Source: Neoroseomonas alkaliterrae (GTDB lineage: Bacteria; Pseudomonadota; Alphaproteobacteria; Acetobacterales; Acetobacteraceae). Taken from it: a stretch of 64,000 nucleotides of DNA. A program made the translations under genes and the position numbers. This document shows, piece after piece, positions 9,479-17,705 of the stretch. The notes beneath the pieces were generated by a model. It saw nothing but the letters and a program-made list of their open reading frames with translations, was not told the DNA's origin and did no database searches. Positions within the stretch are counted from its first letter, which is position 1; every line of letters begins with the position of its first letter. Location of the stretch: positions 237,643-301,642 of the forward strand of contig NZ_JACIJE010000005.1 in NCBI RefSeq assembly GCF_014199195.1, given 5' to 3'.

Positions 9479-11751
9479 CCGCGCGCCCTCTCGACCTGCG
9501 TGACGCCCGGGCAGGCGCGCAGCGCGGCGAGGATGGAAGCGAGATGGCCGGTGTCGCGCACCTCGACATCCACCAGCACCTCGCACCATTCGCCGGAGCG
9601 GTTGACGATGCGCAGGCTGTTCACCGCCCCCTCCTGGCGCGCGATCGCGGTGGTCAGGCCGGCGAGCGCGCCGGCGTTGTTCTCGGCCGTCAGCTCGATG
9701 CGCCCGACATGGCCGCCGCGCGCCCCGCCGTCATATTCCCAGTCCACGTCGATGAAGCGTTCGGGCGTGGCCGCGAAGGCCTCGAGCCCGTGGCAGTCGT
9801 TCTTGTGGATGGTCACGCCGCGCCCGGTCGTGACGATGCCCACGATCCTGTCGCCCGGCAGCGGGTGGCAGCAGCCGGCGAAATGCACCGCCATGCCGGC
9901 GACGAGGCCGGTGACGCCCATCGCCGCCTCGCGCCGCGCGGCGGGGCGCTCGGCCTTGCCCGGCGTCAGCGTCGGCCCCGCACCGAGGCGGCCGCGCGGG
10001 CGCGCGAGCGGCATCTGGTCCACGCTGCGCGCGGGGGCGCGAAGCTCGGGCACCGCGGCGTGCAGCACCTCGCGCGGGGAGATGTTGCCCGCGGCCACCG
10101 CGATGCACAGCGTCTCGAAATCCGGCTGCTTCAGCGGCTTGAGCGCGGGCTCGGCGATCTTCTCGCTGAAGTCGAGCCCCGCGGCGCGGAAGGCCTTGGC
10201 GATGGCCGCGCGGCCTTCCTCCTTCTGCTCGGCGCGCTGGCGGGCATGGACGAAGCGGCGGATGCGCGCGCGCGCCTTGCCGGTGACGACGAAGCGTTCC
10301 CAGGCCGGGTTGGGCGTGCCGCCGCGGGCGGTGATGATCTCGACCTGGTCGCCGTTCTCGAGCGTGTGGCGCAGCGGCACGATCTTGCCGTTGACCTTCG
10401 CACCCACCGTGTTGTCGCCGACCTGGCTGTGCACCTGGTAGGCGAAATCGACCGGCGTCGCGCCGCGCGGCAGTTCGATCAGGTCGCCCTTGGGTGTGAA
10501 GCAGAAGACCTGGTCGCGGTGCAGTTCGAGCTTGGTGTGCTCGAGGAACTCCTGCGGCTCGGCGGCGGATTCCAGGATCTCGAGCAGGTCGCGCACCCAG
10601 GGGTAGCGCTTGCGGTCCCGCGCGGCCTGCTCGCCCTGCTTGTAGACCCAGTGGGCCGCGACGCCGAACTCGGCGACCTCGTGCATCTCGCGCGTGCGGA
10701 TCTGCACCTCGATCTTGGCGTTGCGGCGCTCGGGCACGGTCACGCCGGTGTGCAGCGACTGGTAGCCGTTGGTCTTGGGCGTGCTGATCCAGTCCTTGAA
10801 GCGCCCGGGCACCACGCGATAGGCGGAATGGATGGCGCCGAGCGCGGCGTAGCAGTCGTGCTTGTCCTTCACGATGACGCGGAAGGCCATGATGTCCGAA
10901 AGCTGCTCGAACGCCACGTTCTTGCGCTGCATCTTGAGCCAGATCGAGTAGGGCGACTTCTCGCGCCCCTGCACCTCGATGGCCTCGACGCCGGCCTCGC
11001 GCAGCACGCGCCTGAGATCCTGCTCGATCTCCTCGATCAGGTCCGCCCCCTGGCCGCGCAGATAGGTCAGGCGCGCGGCGATGGTCTGCCAGGCATCCGG
11101 GTTCATCTCCCGGAAGGCAAGCGTCTCGAGCTCGGTCTTGAGCGCGTCCATGCCGATGCGCTCGGCGAGCGGGGCGTAGATCTCGAGCGTCTCGCGCGCG
11201 GTCTTGCGGCGCTTCTCGGGGCTGCCCTTGGCGCCGAGGGTGCGCATGTTGTGCAGCCGGTCGGCGAGCTTGACGAGCAGGACGCGGATGTCCTCGCTCA
11301 TCGCCAGCACCAGCTTGCGGAAGTTCTCCGCCTGCTTGGTGCGCTCGGACTGCAGCTCGAGGCGCGTCAGCTTGGTGACGCCGTCCACGAGGCGCGCGAC
11401 TTCCTTGCCGAAGCGCTTCTCGAGCTCGGGCAGGGTGACGCCGGTGTCCTCCACCGTGTCGTGCAGCAGGGCGGTGGCGATGGTGGCGGCGTCGAGCCGG
11501 TAGCCCGCGAGGATCTCGGCCACCGCGAGGGGATGGACGATGTAGGGCTGCCCGTCCTCGCGCTTCTGCGGCGCGTGGGCCTCGGCGGCCAGCGCGTAGG
11601 CGTCCTCGATCAGGCGGCGGTCGGCGCGCGGGTCGTAGGCGGCGACCTTGGCCGCGAGCTCGGTGCCGGGGCTCGTCGCCTCCTGGGTGCGCAGCCCCTC
11701 GGGGGCCAGCGCGGGGCCGGTTGCTCGGGTGCCGCCGGCGCCCTGGCCCAT
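9475..11751 (-). CDS. rsh: Bifunctional (p)ppGpp synthetase/hydrolase (Rsh, RelA/SpoT family)
   Basis: Stringent-response enzyme that makes and degrades (p)ppGpp. 758 residues in the long Rsh layout: HD hydrolase domain with HDTVEDTG (HD at residues 97-98), synthetase domain (about residues 245-370), TGS domain (about 415-475) and a C-terminal ACT domain (about 680-755). The synthetase carries RFKD at residues 317-320, the signature of bifunctional rather than RelA-only enzymes, and the HD residues are intact, so both activities are expected. It follows rpoZ by 12 bases and runs into acpS by an ATGA overlap. Confidence 0.95.
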   Translation of the reverse strand: MGQGAGGTRATGPALAPEGLRTQEATSPGTELAAKVAAYDPRADRRLIEDAYALAAEAHAPQKREDGQPYIVHPLAVAEILAGYRLDAATIATALLHDTVEDTGVTLPELEKRFGKEVARLVDGVTKLTRLELQSERTKQAENFRKLVLAMSEDIRVLLVKLADRLHNMRTLGAKGSPEKRRKTARETLEIYAPLAERIGMDALKTELETLAFREMNPDAWQTIAARLTYLRGQGADLIEEIEQDLRRVLREAGVEAIEVQGREKSPYSIWLKMQRKNVAFEQLSDIMAFRVIVKDKHDCYAALGAIHSAYRVVPGRFKDWISTPKTNGYQSLHTGVTVPERRNAKIEVQIRTREMHEVAEFGVAAHWVYKQGEQAARDRKRYPWVRDLLEILESAAEPQEFLEHTKLELHRDQVFCFTPKGDLIELPRGATPVDFAYQVHSQVGDNTVGAKVNGKIVPLRHTLENGDQVEIITARGGTPNPAWERFVVTGKARARIRRFVHARQRAEQKEEGRAAIAKAFRAAGLDFSEKIAEPALKPLKQPDFETLCIAVAAGNISPREVLHAAVPELRAPARSVDQMPLARPRGRLGAGPTLTPGKAERPAARREAAMGVTGLVAGMAVHFAGCCHPLPGDRIVGIVTTGRGVTIHKNDCHGLEAFAATPERFIDVDWEYDGGARGGHVGRIELTAENNAGALAGLTTAIARQEGAVNSLRIVNRSGEWCEVLVDVEVRDTGHLASILAALRACPGVTQVERARG

Positions 11752-11763
11752 GCGCGCGCGCCC

Positions 11764-12156
11764 TTAGCGCTTGCCGCCCAGTTCCGCGGCGATGGCGGCC
11801 TCGAGATCGTCGGGCGAGAGGTCCTCGGACGCGGCCTCGGGCAGCGTCTCCTCCTGGACTTCCATGATGCCGAAGATGTTCTCGTCGGTGGCGACGATGT
11901 CGATGACCTCCTCCTCGGCCGGCTCGGGCTCCGGCGCGCGGCTGAGGGACTTGATCAGGTCCTGCTCCAGCGCGGCGAGGTCCACCTTCTCCTCCGCGAT
12001 CTCGCGCAGGGCCACGACCGGGTTCTTGTCGTTGTCGCGCTCGACCTCGATCGCCTCGCCGCGGCTGATGTTGCGCGCCCGCTGGGCCGCGAGCAGCACG
12101 AGCTCGAAGCGGTTGGGGACCTTCTCGATGCAGTCTTCGACGGTGACGCGCGCCAT
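11764..12156 (-). CDS. rpoZ: RNA polymerase omega subunit
   Basis: Small RNA polymerase subunit that aids assembly and forms part of a ppGpp site in proteobacteria. 130 residues starting [20 protein letters not shown], the family hallmark, followed by [11 protein letters not shown]. The C-terminal half is an acidic tail longer than in the E. coli protein, as in other alphaproteobacteria. A GGAG-type ribosome-binding site precedes the ATG at 12156. The 12-base gap to rsh fits the classic rpoZ-spoT/rsh pairing. Confidence 0.95.
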   Translation of the reverse strand: MARVTVEDCIEKVPNRFELVLLAAQRARNISRGEAIEVERDNDKNPVVALREIAEEKVDLAALEQDLIKSLSRAPEPEPAEEEVIDIVATDENIFGIMEVQEETLPEAASEDLSPDDLEAAIAAELGGKR

Positions 12157-12268
12157 GGAGGCTCCAATGGGTAGAGGGGCGCGCGGCTTGGGGGCCGTGC
12201 GCCCTGGTCTGTCCGGTAACCTCCCCACATAGACAGCGCCGCGCTGCGGTGCAAGATGCCGGCAGCCC

Positions 12269-12787
12269 TCAGCCCTGCCCGGCCGCGCCGAGGCGGCGGA
12301 TCTCCTGGCCCTCCACACCGCCGAGCAGCGCCTCCACCGGCAGGCCGAGGGCCGGATGCACCCAGCCCGGCGCCACCTCGGCCAGCGGGCGGAGCACGAA
12401 GGCACGCTCATGCGCGCGCGGATGCGGCAGCACCGGCGGCCCCGCCTGCACCCGCCCGCCGAGATCGATCAGGTCGAGGTCGAGCACCCTCGGCGCGTTC
12501 GGATAGGGCCGCGCCCGCCCGGCCTCGGCCTCGATGGCGTGCAGGGCGGACAGCAGCACCTCGGGCGTCGTCTCGCCCTCCATCCGCACCACCCCGTTCA
12601 CGAAGGGCGGCGAGGCCGGGTCGGGCGGGATCGGCGCCGATTCCCACCAGGAGGAGACGGCGAGCACGCGCATCCCCGCCACGCGCGAGAGCGCCCGCAC
12701 CGCCCATTCGCAGGTCTCGCGCGGGCTCGCGCCGTCCGCGCGCGGAAGGTTGGCGCCGAGCGCGACCAGCGCCGCCTCAACCGCCAT
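12269..12787 (-). CDS. folK: 2-amino-4-hydroxy-6-hydroxymethyldihydropteridine pyrophosphokinase
   Basis: Folate pathway enzyme that transfers pyrophosphate from ATP to the hydroxymethylpterin. 172 residues. Near the N-terminus is [11 protein letters not shown]; the central signature [14 protein letters not shown] and the following [18 protein letters not shown] carry the pterin- and metal-binding residues. It lies upstream of rpoZ in the same direction, 112 bases away, so it may or may not be in the same transcript. Divergent from the NYN gene. Confidence 0.93.
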   Translation of the reverse strand: MAVEAALVALGANLPRADGASPRETCEWAVRALSRVAGMRVLAVSSWWESAPIPPDPASPPFVNGVVRMEGETTPEVLLSALHAIEAEAGRARPYPNAPRVLDLDLIDLGGRVQAGPPVLPHPRAHERAFVLRPLAEVAPGWVHPALGLPVEALLGGVEGQEIRRLGAAGQG

Positions 12788-12846
12788 GACAGCGCCGGGC
12801 GGAGGGTGTAGCGGACGGCACCCCGGCCGCAGGCGGGCCCGGGGCG

Positions 12847-13512
12847 ATGGAGTCGAGGATGGGCACGGGCATGCGGCGCGGCGGCGGGATGGAGCGGGTC
12901 GGGCTCTTCGTGGACGGGGCGAACCTCTACCACACCTCGCGCGCCCTCGGCTTCGAGATCGATTTCGCCGCCATGCTCGACTATTTCCGCGGCGGCACCT
13001 ACCTCGTGCGCGCCTTCTACTACACCGCGCTGGTCGAGACCGAGGACTACTCCCCGCTGCGGCCCCTGACCGACTGGCTCGCCTACAATGGCTGGCAGGT
13101 GGTGACCAAGCCGGCCAAGCAGCAGGCCGATCCCGCGGGGCGATTGCGCCTCAAGGGCAACATGGATGTCGAACTCGCGGTGGACATGCTGGAGCTTGCG
13201 CCGCAGCTCGACCATGTGGTGCTGTTCTCGGGCGACGGGGCTTTCCGCCGGCTGGTGGAAGCGGTGCAGCGCATGGGCGTGCGGGTGACGGTGGTTTCCA
13301 GCACGCGCGTCCAGCCGCCGATGATCGCCGACGAACTCCGCCGCCAGGCCGATGCCTTCATCGAGATCGCGGAGATCGCGCCGGAGTTCACCCGCCGCCA
13401 GGTCGAGCCGCGCGGCCGCGCCCCGCTCCCGCCCCCGGCGTCAGCGCCGCGCCCGAGCCGCGCCACCCCCGCCGACCCCTACGCCGACACCTCAGGGGAG
13501 CCCGAGGCGTGA
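12847..13512 (+). CDS. NYN-domain (LabA-like) putative ribonuclease
   Basis: NYN domains have a PIN-like fold and usually act as RNases. 221 residues as given. The core begins VGLFVDGANLYH with an acidic residue on strand 1. GNMDVELAVDMLELAP and VVLFSGDGAFRRLVEAV supply the other conserved aspartates. The last 40 residues are a Pro/Arg-rich tail. Internal ATGs allow a start at 12889 (MERVGLFVDG), which would fit most homologues. The stop overlaps the GTG start of a uracil-DNA glycosylase (13509-13512). The LabA-like group is common in alphaproteobacteria; its substrate here is unknown. Confidence 0.85.
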   Translation: MESRMGTGMRRGGGMERVGLFVDGANLYHTSRALGFEIDFAAMLDYFRGGTYLVRAFYYTALVETEDYSPLRPLTDWLAYNGWQVVTKPAKQQADPAGRLRLKGNMDVELAVDMLELAPQLDHVVLFSGDGAFRRLVEAVQRMGVRVTVVSSTRVQPPMIADELRRQADAFIEIAEIAPEFTRRQVEPRGRAPLPPPASAPRPSRATPADPYADTSGEPEA

Positions 13513-14144
13513 GCGAGGCGCCGGGGCGGGACTGCCCGCTCTGCCCGCGCCTCGTCGCCTACCGGGAGGCGAACCGGGCCGCCAACCCGGACTGGCACAA
13601 CGCGCCCGTGCCCTCCTGGGGGCCGCGGGAGGCGCCGCTGCTGGTGCTCGGCCTCGCCCCCGGCCTGCGCGGGGCGAATCGCACCGGCCGCCCCTTCACG
13701 GGCGATTATGCCGGGCGGCTGCTCTACGCGACGCTGCTGCGCTTCGGCCAGGCGCGCGGGGAGTTCCGCGAAAGCCCCGATGACGGCCTGGAACTGACCG
13801 GCTGCCGCATCGCCAATGCGGTGCGCTGCGTGCCGCCGGAGAACCTGCCGACGCCGGCCGAGATCCGCGCCTGCAACGGCTTCCTCAAGGCCGAGCTCGC
13901 GGCCATGCCCGGCTTGCGCGCGGTGCTCGCCCTCGGCGTGGTGGCGCACAACGCGCTGCTGCGCGCGAAAGCCATCCCGGCCAGCCGCTTCGGCTTCGCC
14001 CATGGCGCCATCCACACGCTGCCGGACGGGCTGCTGCTCGCCGATTCCTACCACGTGAGCCGCTACAACACCTCGACGAGGCGGCTGACGGCCGAGATGT
14101 TCGAGGCCGCGGTCGCCGCCCTGCTCGCCCGCCTGTCAGGCTGA
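13509..14144 (+). CDS. Uracil-DNA glycosylase, family 5 (UdgB-type)
   Basis: Predicted to excise uracil and related deaminated bases from DNA. 211 residues. Motif 1 appears as GLAPGLRGANRTGRPFTGD, typical of family 5 enzymes. Motif 3 is SYHVSRYNTSTRRLT, where most relatives have HPS; the proline is Val here. Cysteines in CPLCPRL near the N-terminus and in the GCRIANAVRCVPPENLP and RACNGF region fit the [4Fe-4S] site of this group. It starts with GTG, and bases 13509-13512 (GTGA) overlap the end of the NYN gene, so the two are probably co-translated. Confidence 0.88.
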   Translation: MSEAPGRDCPLCPRLVAYREANRAANPDWHNAPVPSWGPREAPLLVLGLAPGLRGANRTGRPFTGDYAGRLLYATLLRFGQARGEFRESPDDGLELTGCRIANAVRCVPPENLPTPAEIRACNGFLKAELAAMPGLRAVLALGVVAHNALLRAKAIPASRFGFAHGAIHTLPDGLLLADSYHVSRYNTSTRRLTAEMFEAAVAALLARLSG

Positions 14145-14678
14145 GGGCGCGGCGAGCGCGGCCTCGATCGCGCGGATCATCTCCGCGCTGTCGGGGGCGA
14201 CGCGCGTGGCGAAGCCGCGCACGCTGCGCCCGTCCCGCGCCACGAGATACTTGTGGAAGTTCCAGCGCGGCTCGCCGCCCGCCCGCGCCGCCGCCCAGGC
14301 GAAGAAGGGATGCGCCTGCGGGCCCCGCACATGCGAGATGGCGGCCATCGGAAAGTCGATGCCGAACTGCGCGTCGCAGAACTCGCGCACCTCGCGGTTG
14401 CTGCGCGCTTCCTGGTTGAAGTCGTTCGAGGGCACGCCGAACACCACGAGCCCGCGCTCCCGGTAGCGCTCGTGCAGCCGCTGCAGCGCCGCGTATTGCG
14501 GGGTGAAGCCGCAGAAGGAGGCGGTGTTGACCACCAGCAGCACCCGCCCCCGCCAGGCGGCGAGGTCGTGCTCGCCCCCTTCGAGGGCGGGGAAGCGGAA
14601 GGACCAGGCATCCGCGGCCGGTGCGGCGGCCATCAGCAGCGGGGCGGCCAGGAGGGCACGGCGCGCGATCTCAGCCAT
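14136..14678 (-). CDS. Exported glutathione peroxidase family protein
   Basis: Thioredoxin-fold peroxidase, 180 residues. An N-terminal signal peptide (about residues 1-24, cleaved after AADA) predicts a periplasmic location. The peroxidatic cysteine is C56 in NTASFCGFTPQY. The Trp and Asn of the catalytic tetrad appear in WNFHKYLV. The usual CNQF segment reads SNDF, so the Gln is replaced by Asp and no resolving cysteine is seen there; reductant and efficiency may differ. The ATG overlaps the end of the upstream sulfite-oxidase-like gene by 8 bases, indicating one operon. Confidence 0.86.
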   Translation of the reverse strand: MAEIARRALLAAPLLMAAAPAADAWSFRFPALEGGEHDLAAWRGRVLLVVNTASFCGFTPQYAALQRLHERYRERGLVVFGVPSNDFNQEARSNREVREFCDAQFGIDFPMAAISHVRGPQAHPFFAWAAARAGGEPRWNFHKYLVARDGRSVRGFATRVAPDSAEMIRAIEAALAAPSA

Positions 14679-15339
14679 AGCGTTCCTCCATCCAGGGATC
14701 GCCGCGGTTGTGGTAGCCGCGCACCTCCCAGAAGCCGGGCCGGTCGGCGGCGAGCAGTTCCACCCGCGTCACCCATTTCGGGCTCTTCCAGAAATAGAGG
14801 CGCGGCAGGACGAGGCGCACCGGCCCGCCATGCTGGCGGCTCAGCGGCTCGCCCTCCCAGGAATGGGCGAACATCACGTCGGGGGCGGCGAAATCCTCGA
14901 GCGTCAGGTTGGTCGTGTAGCCGTCGTAGCAGGTGAGGCTGACGAAGCGCGCCTCCGGCTTCGGCCGGGCGAGCGCGAGGATGTCGGCCACCTTCACCCC
15001 GGCGAAGCGGTTGTCGTAGCGGCTCCATTGCGTCACGCAGTGGATGTCCACCACCATCTCGCTCTGCGGCAGGGCCATGAAGCCGTCCCAGTCGAGCGCG
15101 AGGCGGTTCTCGACGAGGCCCTCCACGCGCAGGCGGAACTTCTCCCGCGCGATGTCCGGCTGCACGCCGAGATCGAGCACCGGCCAGTCGCGCACCAGGG
15201 TCTGGCCCGGCGGCAGGCGCTCGCGCGCCGGGTCGGCGGTGGTGCCGGTCAGCAGCCGGCCCTCCTCCGCCCAGCGTTCCTTGGTGCGGATCAGATTCTC
15301 CTTCACCGCGCCGGTGAGCGGGATGTCGTCCTCGGCCAT
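14671..15339 (-). CDS. Sulfite oxidase-like molybdopterin oxidoreductase
   Basis: Member of the oxidoreductase molybdopterin-binding family. 222 residues; no signal peptide, so probably cytoplasmic. The predicted molybdenum-ligating cysteine is C101 in DIHCVTQWSRYD. Further cofactor-site segments are TCYDGYTTNL, RQHGGPVRLVLPRLYFWKS and the C-terminal YHNRGDPW. No heme or dimerisation domain is present, so this is the minimal form (YuiH-like). The start at 15339 is preferred over an in-frame start seven codons earlier. Overlaps the glutathione peroxidase gene by 8 bases. Substrate unknown. Confidence 0.87.
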   Translation of the reverse strand: MAEDDIPLTGAVKENLIRTKERWAEEGRLLTGTTADPARERLPPGQTLVRDWPVLDLGVQPDIAREKFRLRVEGLVENRLALDWDGFMALPQSEMVVDIHCVTQWSRYDNRFAGVKVADILALARPKPEARFVSLTCYDGYTTNLTLEDFAAPDVMFAHSWEGEPLSRQHGGPVRLVLPRLYFWKSPKWVTRVELLAADRPGFWEVRGYHNRGDPWMEERYG

Positions 15340-15488
15340 CGGGGCCCTCCTCGCCCCCACTAGGTGCGCGGGTGGCGCGCGGATGCAAGCCCCGTGGCCC
15401 CCCTGGACGATGCGCCGCCGTCATGCAGCATGCTGCATCCCCGGAGCGGCGCCGCGAGGGATGGCGCGCCGGCCCTGATGGGGATGCC

Positions 15489-15971
15489 ATGCGACTGCGA
15501 AGCCTTTCTGCCCTTCTCTGCCTGCTCGCCGCGCCGGCGCTCGCCGAGGGCGAGCCCGCGCTGCGCTGGCGCGCGCCCGATGCCGCGGGGGATGCCGCCT
15601 GGCGCGCGCTGCTCGCGGCCAATCCGGACCTTGCCGCCGAGGTCCGCGCCGCCCGCTTCGCCCCGGCGCAGGGGCTGCGGCAGATCAGCGTGGACCTGAA
15701 CGGGGACGGCCGGCCCGAGGTGCTGCTGCACATGAGCCTGCGCGGCTGGTGCGGCTCGGCGGGCTGCAGCGTCTTCGTCCTGACCCGCGGGCCGGACGGC
15801 GCCTGGCGCGAGATCTGCACGACGAACGCCGAGCGCGACCGCCCGATCCGCCTGCATGCCGCCGGGGATGCAGGCTGGCGCAGCTTCGACGCCACCGCGC
15901 GGGTGCGCTTCCTGCGCGCCGCCGATGGCGCCATCGCCTGCGAGGAGGAGGCGCTGCGGCGGCGCCCGTGA
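15489..15971 (+). CDS. Small secreted protein of unknown function with a DxNxDG calcium-like loop
   Basis: 160 residues with a clear signal peptide (about residues 1-19, ending APALA). The mature part contains DLNGDGRPEVLL, an EF-hand/FG-GAP-like calcium-binding loop, then a paired-cysteine segment WCGSAGCSVFVLTR and two later single cysteines, which could form disulfides after export. No family is recognised with confidence. Divergent from the molybdenum oxidoreductase pair. The ATG at 15489 gives a complete signal peptide; longer upstream starts would bury it. Confidence 0.75.
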   Translation: MRLRSLSALLCLLAAPALAEGEPALRWRAPDAAGDAAWRALLAANPDLAAEVRAARFAPAQGLRQISVDLNGDGRPEVLLHMSLRGWCGSAGCSVFVLTRGPDGAWREICTTNAERDRPIRLHAAGDAGWRSFDATARVRFLRAADGAIACEEEALRRRP

Positions 15972-16250
15972 GGGGCGGGGCGGCGAGGAGCCGCGGGGCA
16001 GGACGGCATGGGGCGCCCCGCACCGGCACGCGGCCGGAGACGTCGCGGCGAGCGCGGCGGCCGGCGAGGCCCTGGCCACCCCTGCCCGGCCGGGCATGGA
16101 ACGCCCCGGGCCGGCCGGCCGACGCCCCTCGACGGCCCGGCCATCCGGGAAGCGCCCCGCGCGCGGTCAAGCAATCGCGCCTTCCCGGCGTGTCGACGGC
16201 CCAGCGTGTCCCGCGCGGCCGCCCGATCCCCGCTTGCCTGGACGGTGCCG

Positions 16251-16913
16251 TCAGCGGCGCCGGCGGAACCGCCCGAGCCCGAACAGGCCCGCAAGCCCGG
16301 CCGCCAGCAGGGGCGCCGGGCCCGGCCCCGGCACGGCCACGAAGGAGAGCGTGTCCAGCCCGAAATCGTTCCCGACCGCGACACGGTTCGCGTTGCGCAG
16401 GGCGATGCTCGCCGTCTCCGCCGTTCCCGATGACCACCGCGCGGTGAAGGGCACCCAGGCGCCCACCGTCGCCGAGGGCGTGAAGTGCAGGATCTCCTCC
16501 CCGTTGATGGCCAGCGACAGGCTCGGCGGTGCATCCGGATAGAGCAGCGTGATCCAGCCGGTGAAGGCATAGACCGTGCCCGGCAGGACGCCGAGCGGCG
16601 CGGCCGTGGACCAGACGAGGCCGCTGCCGGCGGCCGCGCCATTGACCGCCATGAAGGCCGAACCCGAATGCGGCGCACCCGAGAACAGCGGGTGGAAGGC
16701 GGGCACCTCCCGCCCCGGCGCGGTGCCGGCGATGGCGTAGCGGCCTTCCGCCCACAGCCCCAAGCCGCCGGGGGCGGCCACAGGCGCGAGTTCGGTGGCG
16801 AAGCCCGAATATCCGGCCTCGAAACCGCCATTGACGATCAGGGAGGAGGCGGAGGCGGCGCCGCCCAGCATCGCGAGGCCGGCAAGCGCGGCCGCGAGAG
16901 AGCGCAGGATCAT
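16251..16913 (-). CDS. PEP-CTERM-type sorting-domain exported protein
   Basis: 220 residues with an N-terminal signal peptide (about 1-22) and a C-terminal sorting signal: a VPGPGPAP motif, a hydrophobic helix (LLAAGLAGLFGLG) and a terminal basic RFRRRR. This three-part tail is the mark of proteins processed by exosortases, usually in bacteria that make an exopolysaccharide. The body, with VNGGFEAGYSGF near the start, resembles beta-sandwich, carbohydrate-binding-like domains found in such proteins. No exosortase or EPS gene is in the window. A candidate sigma-54 promoter lies upstream (16975-16990). Confidence 0.85.
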   Translation of the reverse strand: MILRSLAAALAGLAMLGGAASASSLIVNGGFEAGYSGFATELAPVAAPGGLGLWAEGRYAIAGTAPGREVPAFHPLFSGAPHSGSAFMAVNGAAAGSGLVWSTAAPLGVLPGTVYAFTGWITLLYPDAPPSLSLAINGEEILHFTPSATVGAWVPFTARWSSGTAETASIALRNANRVAVGNDFGLDTLSFVAVPGPGPAPLLAAGLAGLFGLGRFRRRR

Positions 16914-16939
16914 GTGTCATTCCGAGCGCAAGAAGAAGC

Positions 16940-16956
16940 GTCTCGGTTTTCGAGAC
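16940..16956 (-). promoter_or_regulatory. Hairpin in the leader of the PEP-CTERM gene
   Basis: A perfect 6-bp inverted repeat, GTCTCG and CGAGAC, separated by a 5-base loop rich in T on the plus strand. It lies 27 bases before the start codon at 16913 and downstream of the candidate sigma-54 site, so it would be in the 5' untranslated region. The role is unknown; it could affect mRNA stability or translation. Confidence 0.35.
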
Positions 16957-16974
16957 AAACGACGCAAATCAGGA

Positions 16975-16990
16975 AGCACGATCCGTGCCG
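16975..16990 (-). promoter_or_regulatory. Candidate sigma-54 promoter for the PEP-CTERM gene
   Basis: Read on the minus strand the site is CGGCACG-GATC-GTGCT, matching the RpoN consensus TGGCACG-N4-TTGCW at 10 of 12 specified positions, with the invariant GG and GC doublets correctly spaced by 10 bases. The start would be about 50 bases before the ATG at 16913. PEP-CTERM genes in other bacteria are known to be controlled by RpoN with the PrsK/PrsR system. The same bases also form a GCACG/CGTGC inverted repeat, so an operator is an alternative reading. Confidence 0.5.
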
Positions 16991-17074
16991 GTCCCGGACA
17001 TCGAGACATTCCAGGCACTTCGCAGGCGCCGCCCGGCCGGGTGAGGCGGAAGTGTCAGGAATCCCGACGCCGCC

Positions 17075-17548
17075 TCACCCCTTCTCGCGCATCAGCCGCG
17101 CCTTGTCGCGCTGCCAGTCGCGCGCGGCGATGGCAGCCCGCTTGTCGTGCTTCTTCTTCCCCTCCGCGAGGCCGAGCAGCACCTTGGCCCGCCCGCGCTC
17201 GTTGAAGTGGATGTCGAGCGGCACCAGCGTCGCCCCCTCGCGCGTGATGGCGCCGGTCAGGGACTGCACCTGCTTGCGGTGCAGCAGCAGCTTGCGCGGC
17301 CGGCGCGGCTCGAACTTCGCCATGAAGGATCCGGCCTGCCATTCGGGGATGTAGCAGTTGAACAGCCACATCTCCCCGTCGCGCTCGCCCGCCCAGGCCT
17401 CGGACAGCGTGGCGCGGCCCGCGCGCAGCGACTTCACCTCGGGGCCGATCAGCGCGAGGCCGGCCTCGATCGTCTCGCCGATCTTGTAGTCGAAGCGCGC
17501 CTTGCGGTTCTGCGCCGCGACGCCGTGCGAGATGAGGCCCTTTTTCAT
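17075..17548 (-). CDS. smpB: SsrA-binding protein
   Basis: Partner of tmRNA in trans-translation, which rescues stalled ribosomes and tags their products for degradation. 157 residues. Diagnostic segments are NRKARFDYKIGETIEAG, GPEVKSLRAGRATL and the C-terminal basic tail GKKKHDKRAAIAARDWQRDKARLMR that enters the decoding site. Starts MKKGLISHG at 17548. It follows dapA in the same direction after about 157 bases containing a strong hairpin (17657-17679). The tmRNA gene itself is not in the window. Confidence 0.95.
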   Translation of the reverse strand: MKKGLISHGVAAQNRKARFDYKIGETIEAGLALIGPEVKSLRAGRATLSEAWAGERDGEMWLFNCYIPEWQAGSFMAKFEPRRPRKLLLHRKQVQSLTGAITREGATLVPLDIHFNERGRAKVLLGLAEGKKKHDKRAAIAARDWQRDKARLMREKG

Positions 17549-17656
17549 GTGCCCTCAGATGCCGGGCGGCGCGCCTCCGCGCGCCTTGGCTTCGCGCCCC
17601 GCACTGTCGCCCCGGTCGCAACAGGCGGTCTCGGCGCGGTCGCGCTTCGCGCTTCC

Positions 17657-17679
17657 GGCCCGAGGCAAGGCCTCGGGCC
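17657..17679 (-). terminator. Hairpin downstream of dapA
   Basis: A perfect 10-bp inverted repeat (GGCCCGAGGC and GCCTCGGGCC) with a 3-base loop, 27 bases after the dapA stop. No U-tract follows on the minus strand, so it is either a weak terminator or an mRNA-end stabiliser between dapA and smpB. Confidence 0.4.
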
Positions 17680-17705
17680 GCCCTGGATGGTCCGTGCCGG
17701 CCGGG

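Noticed and set aside
9544..12174. Long plus-strand open frame (876 codons) opposite rsh
   Set aside because: It lies antisense to a gene with full Rsh motifs, and long antisense frames are expected at this GC content.
15972..16250. Possible small genes in the 279-base gap before the PEP-CTERM gene stop
   Set aside because: Open frames here are Arg/Gly/Pro-rich with no starts near ribosome-binding sites.
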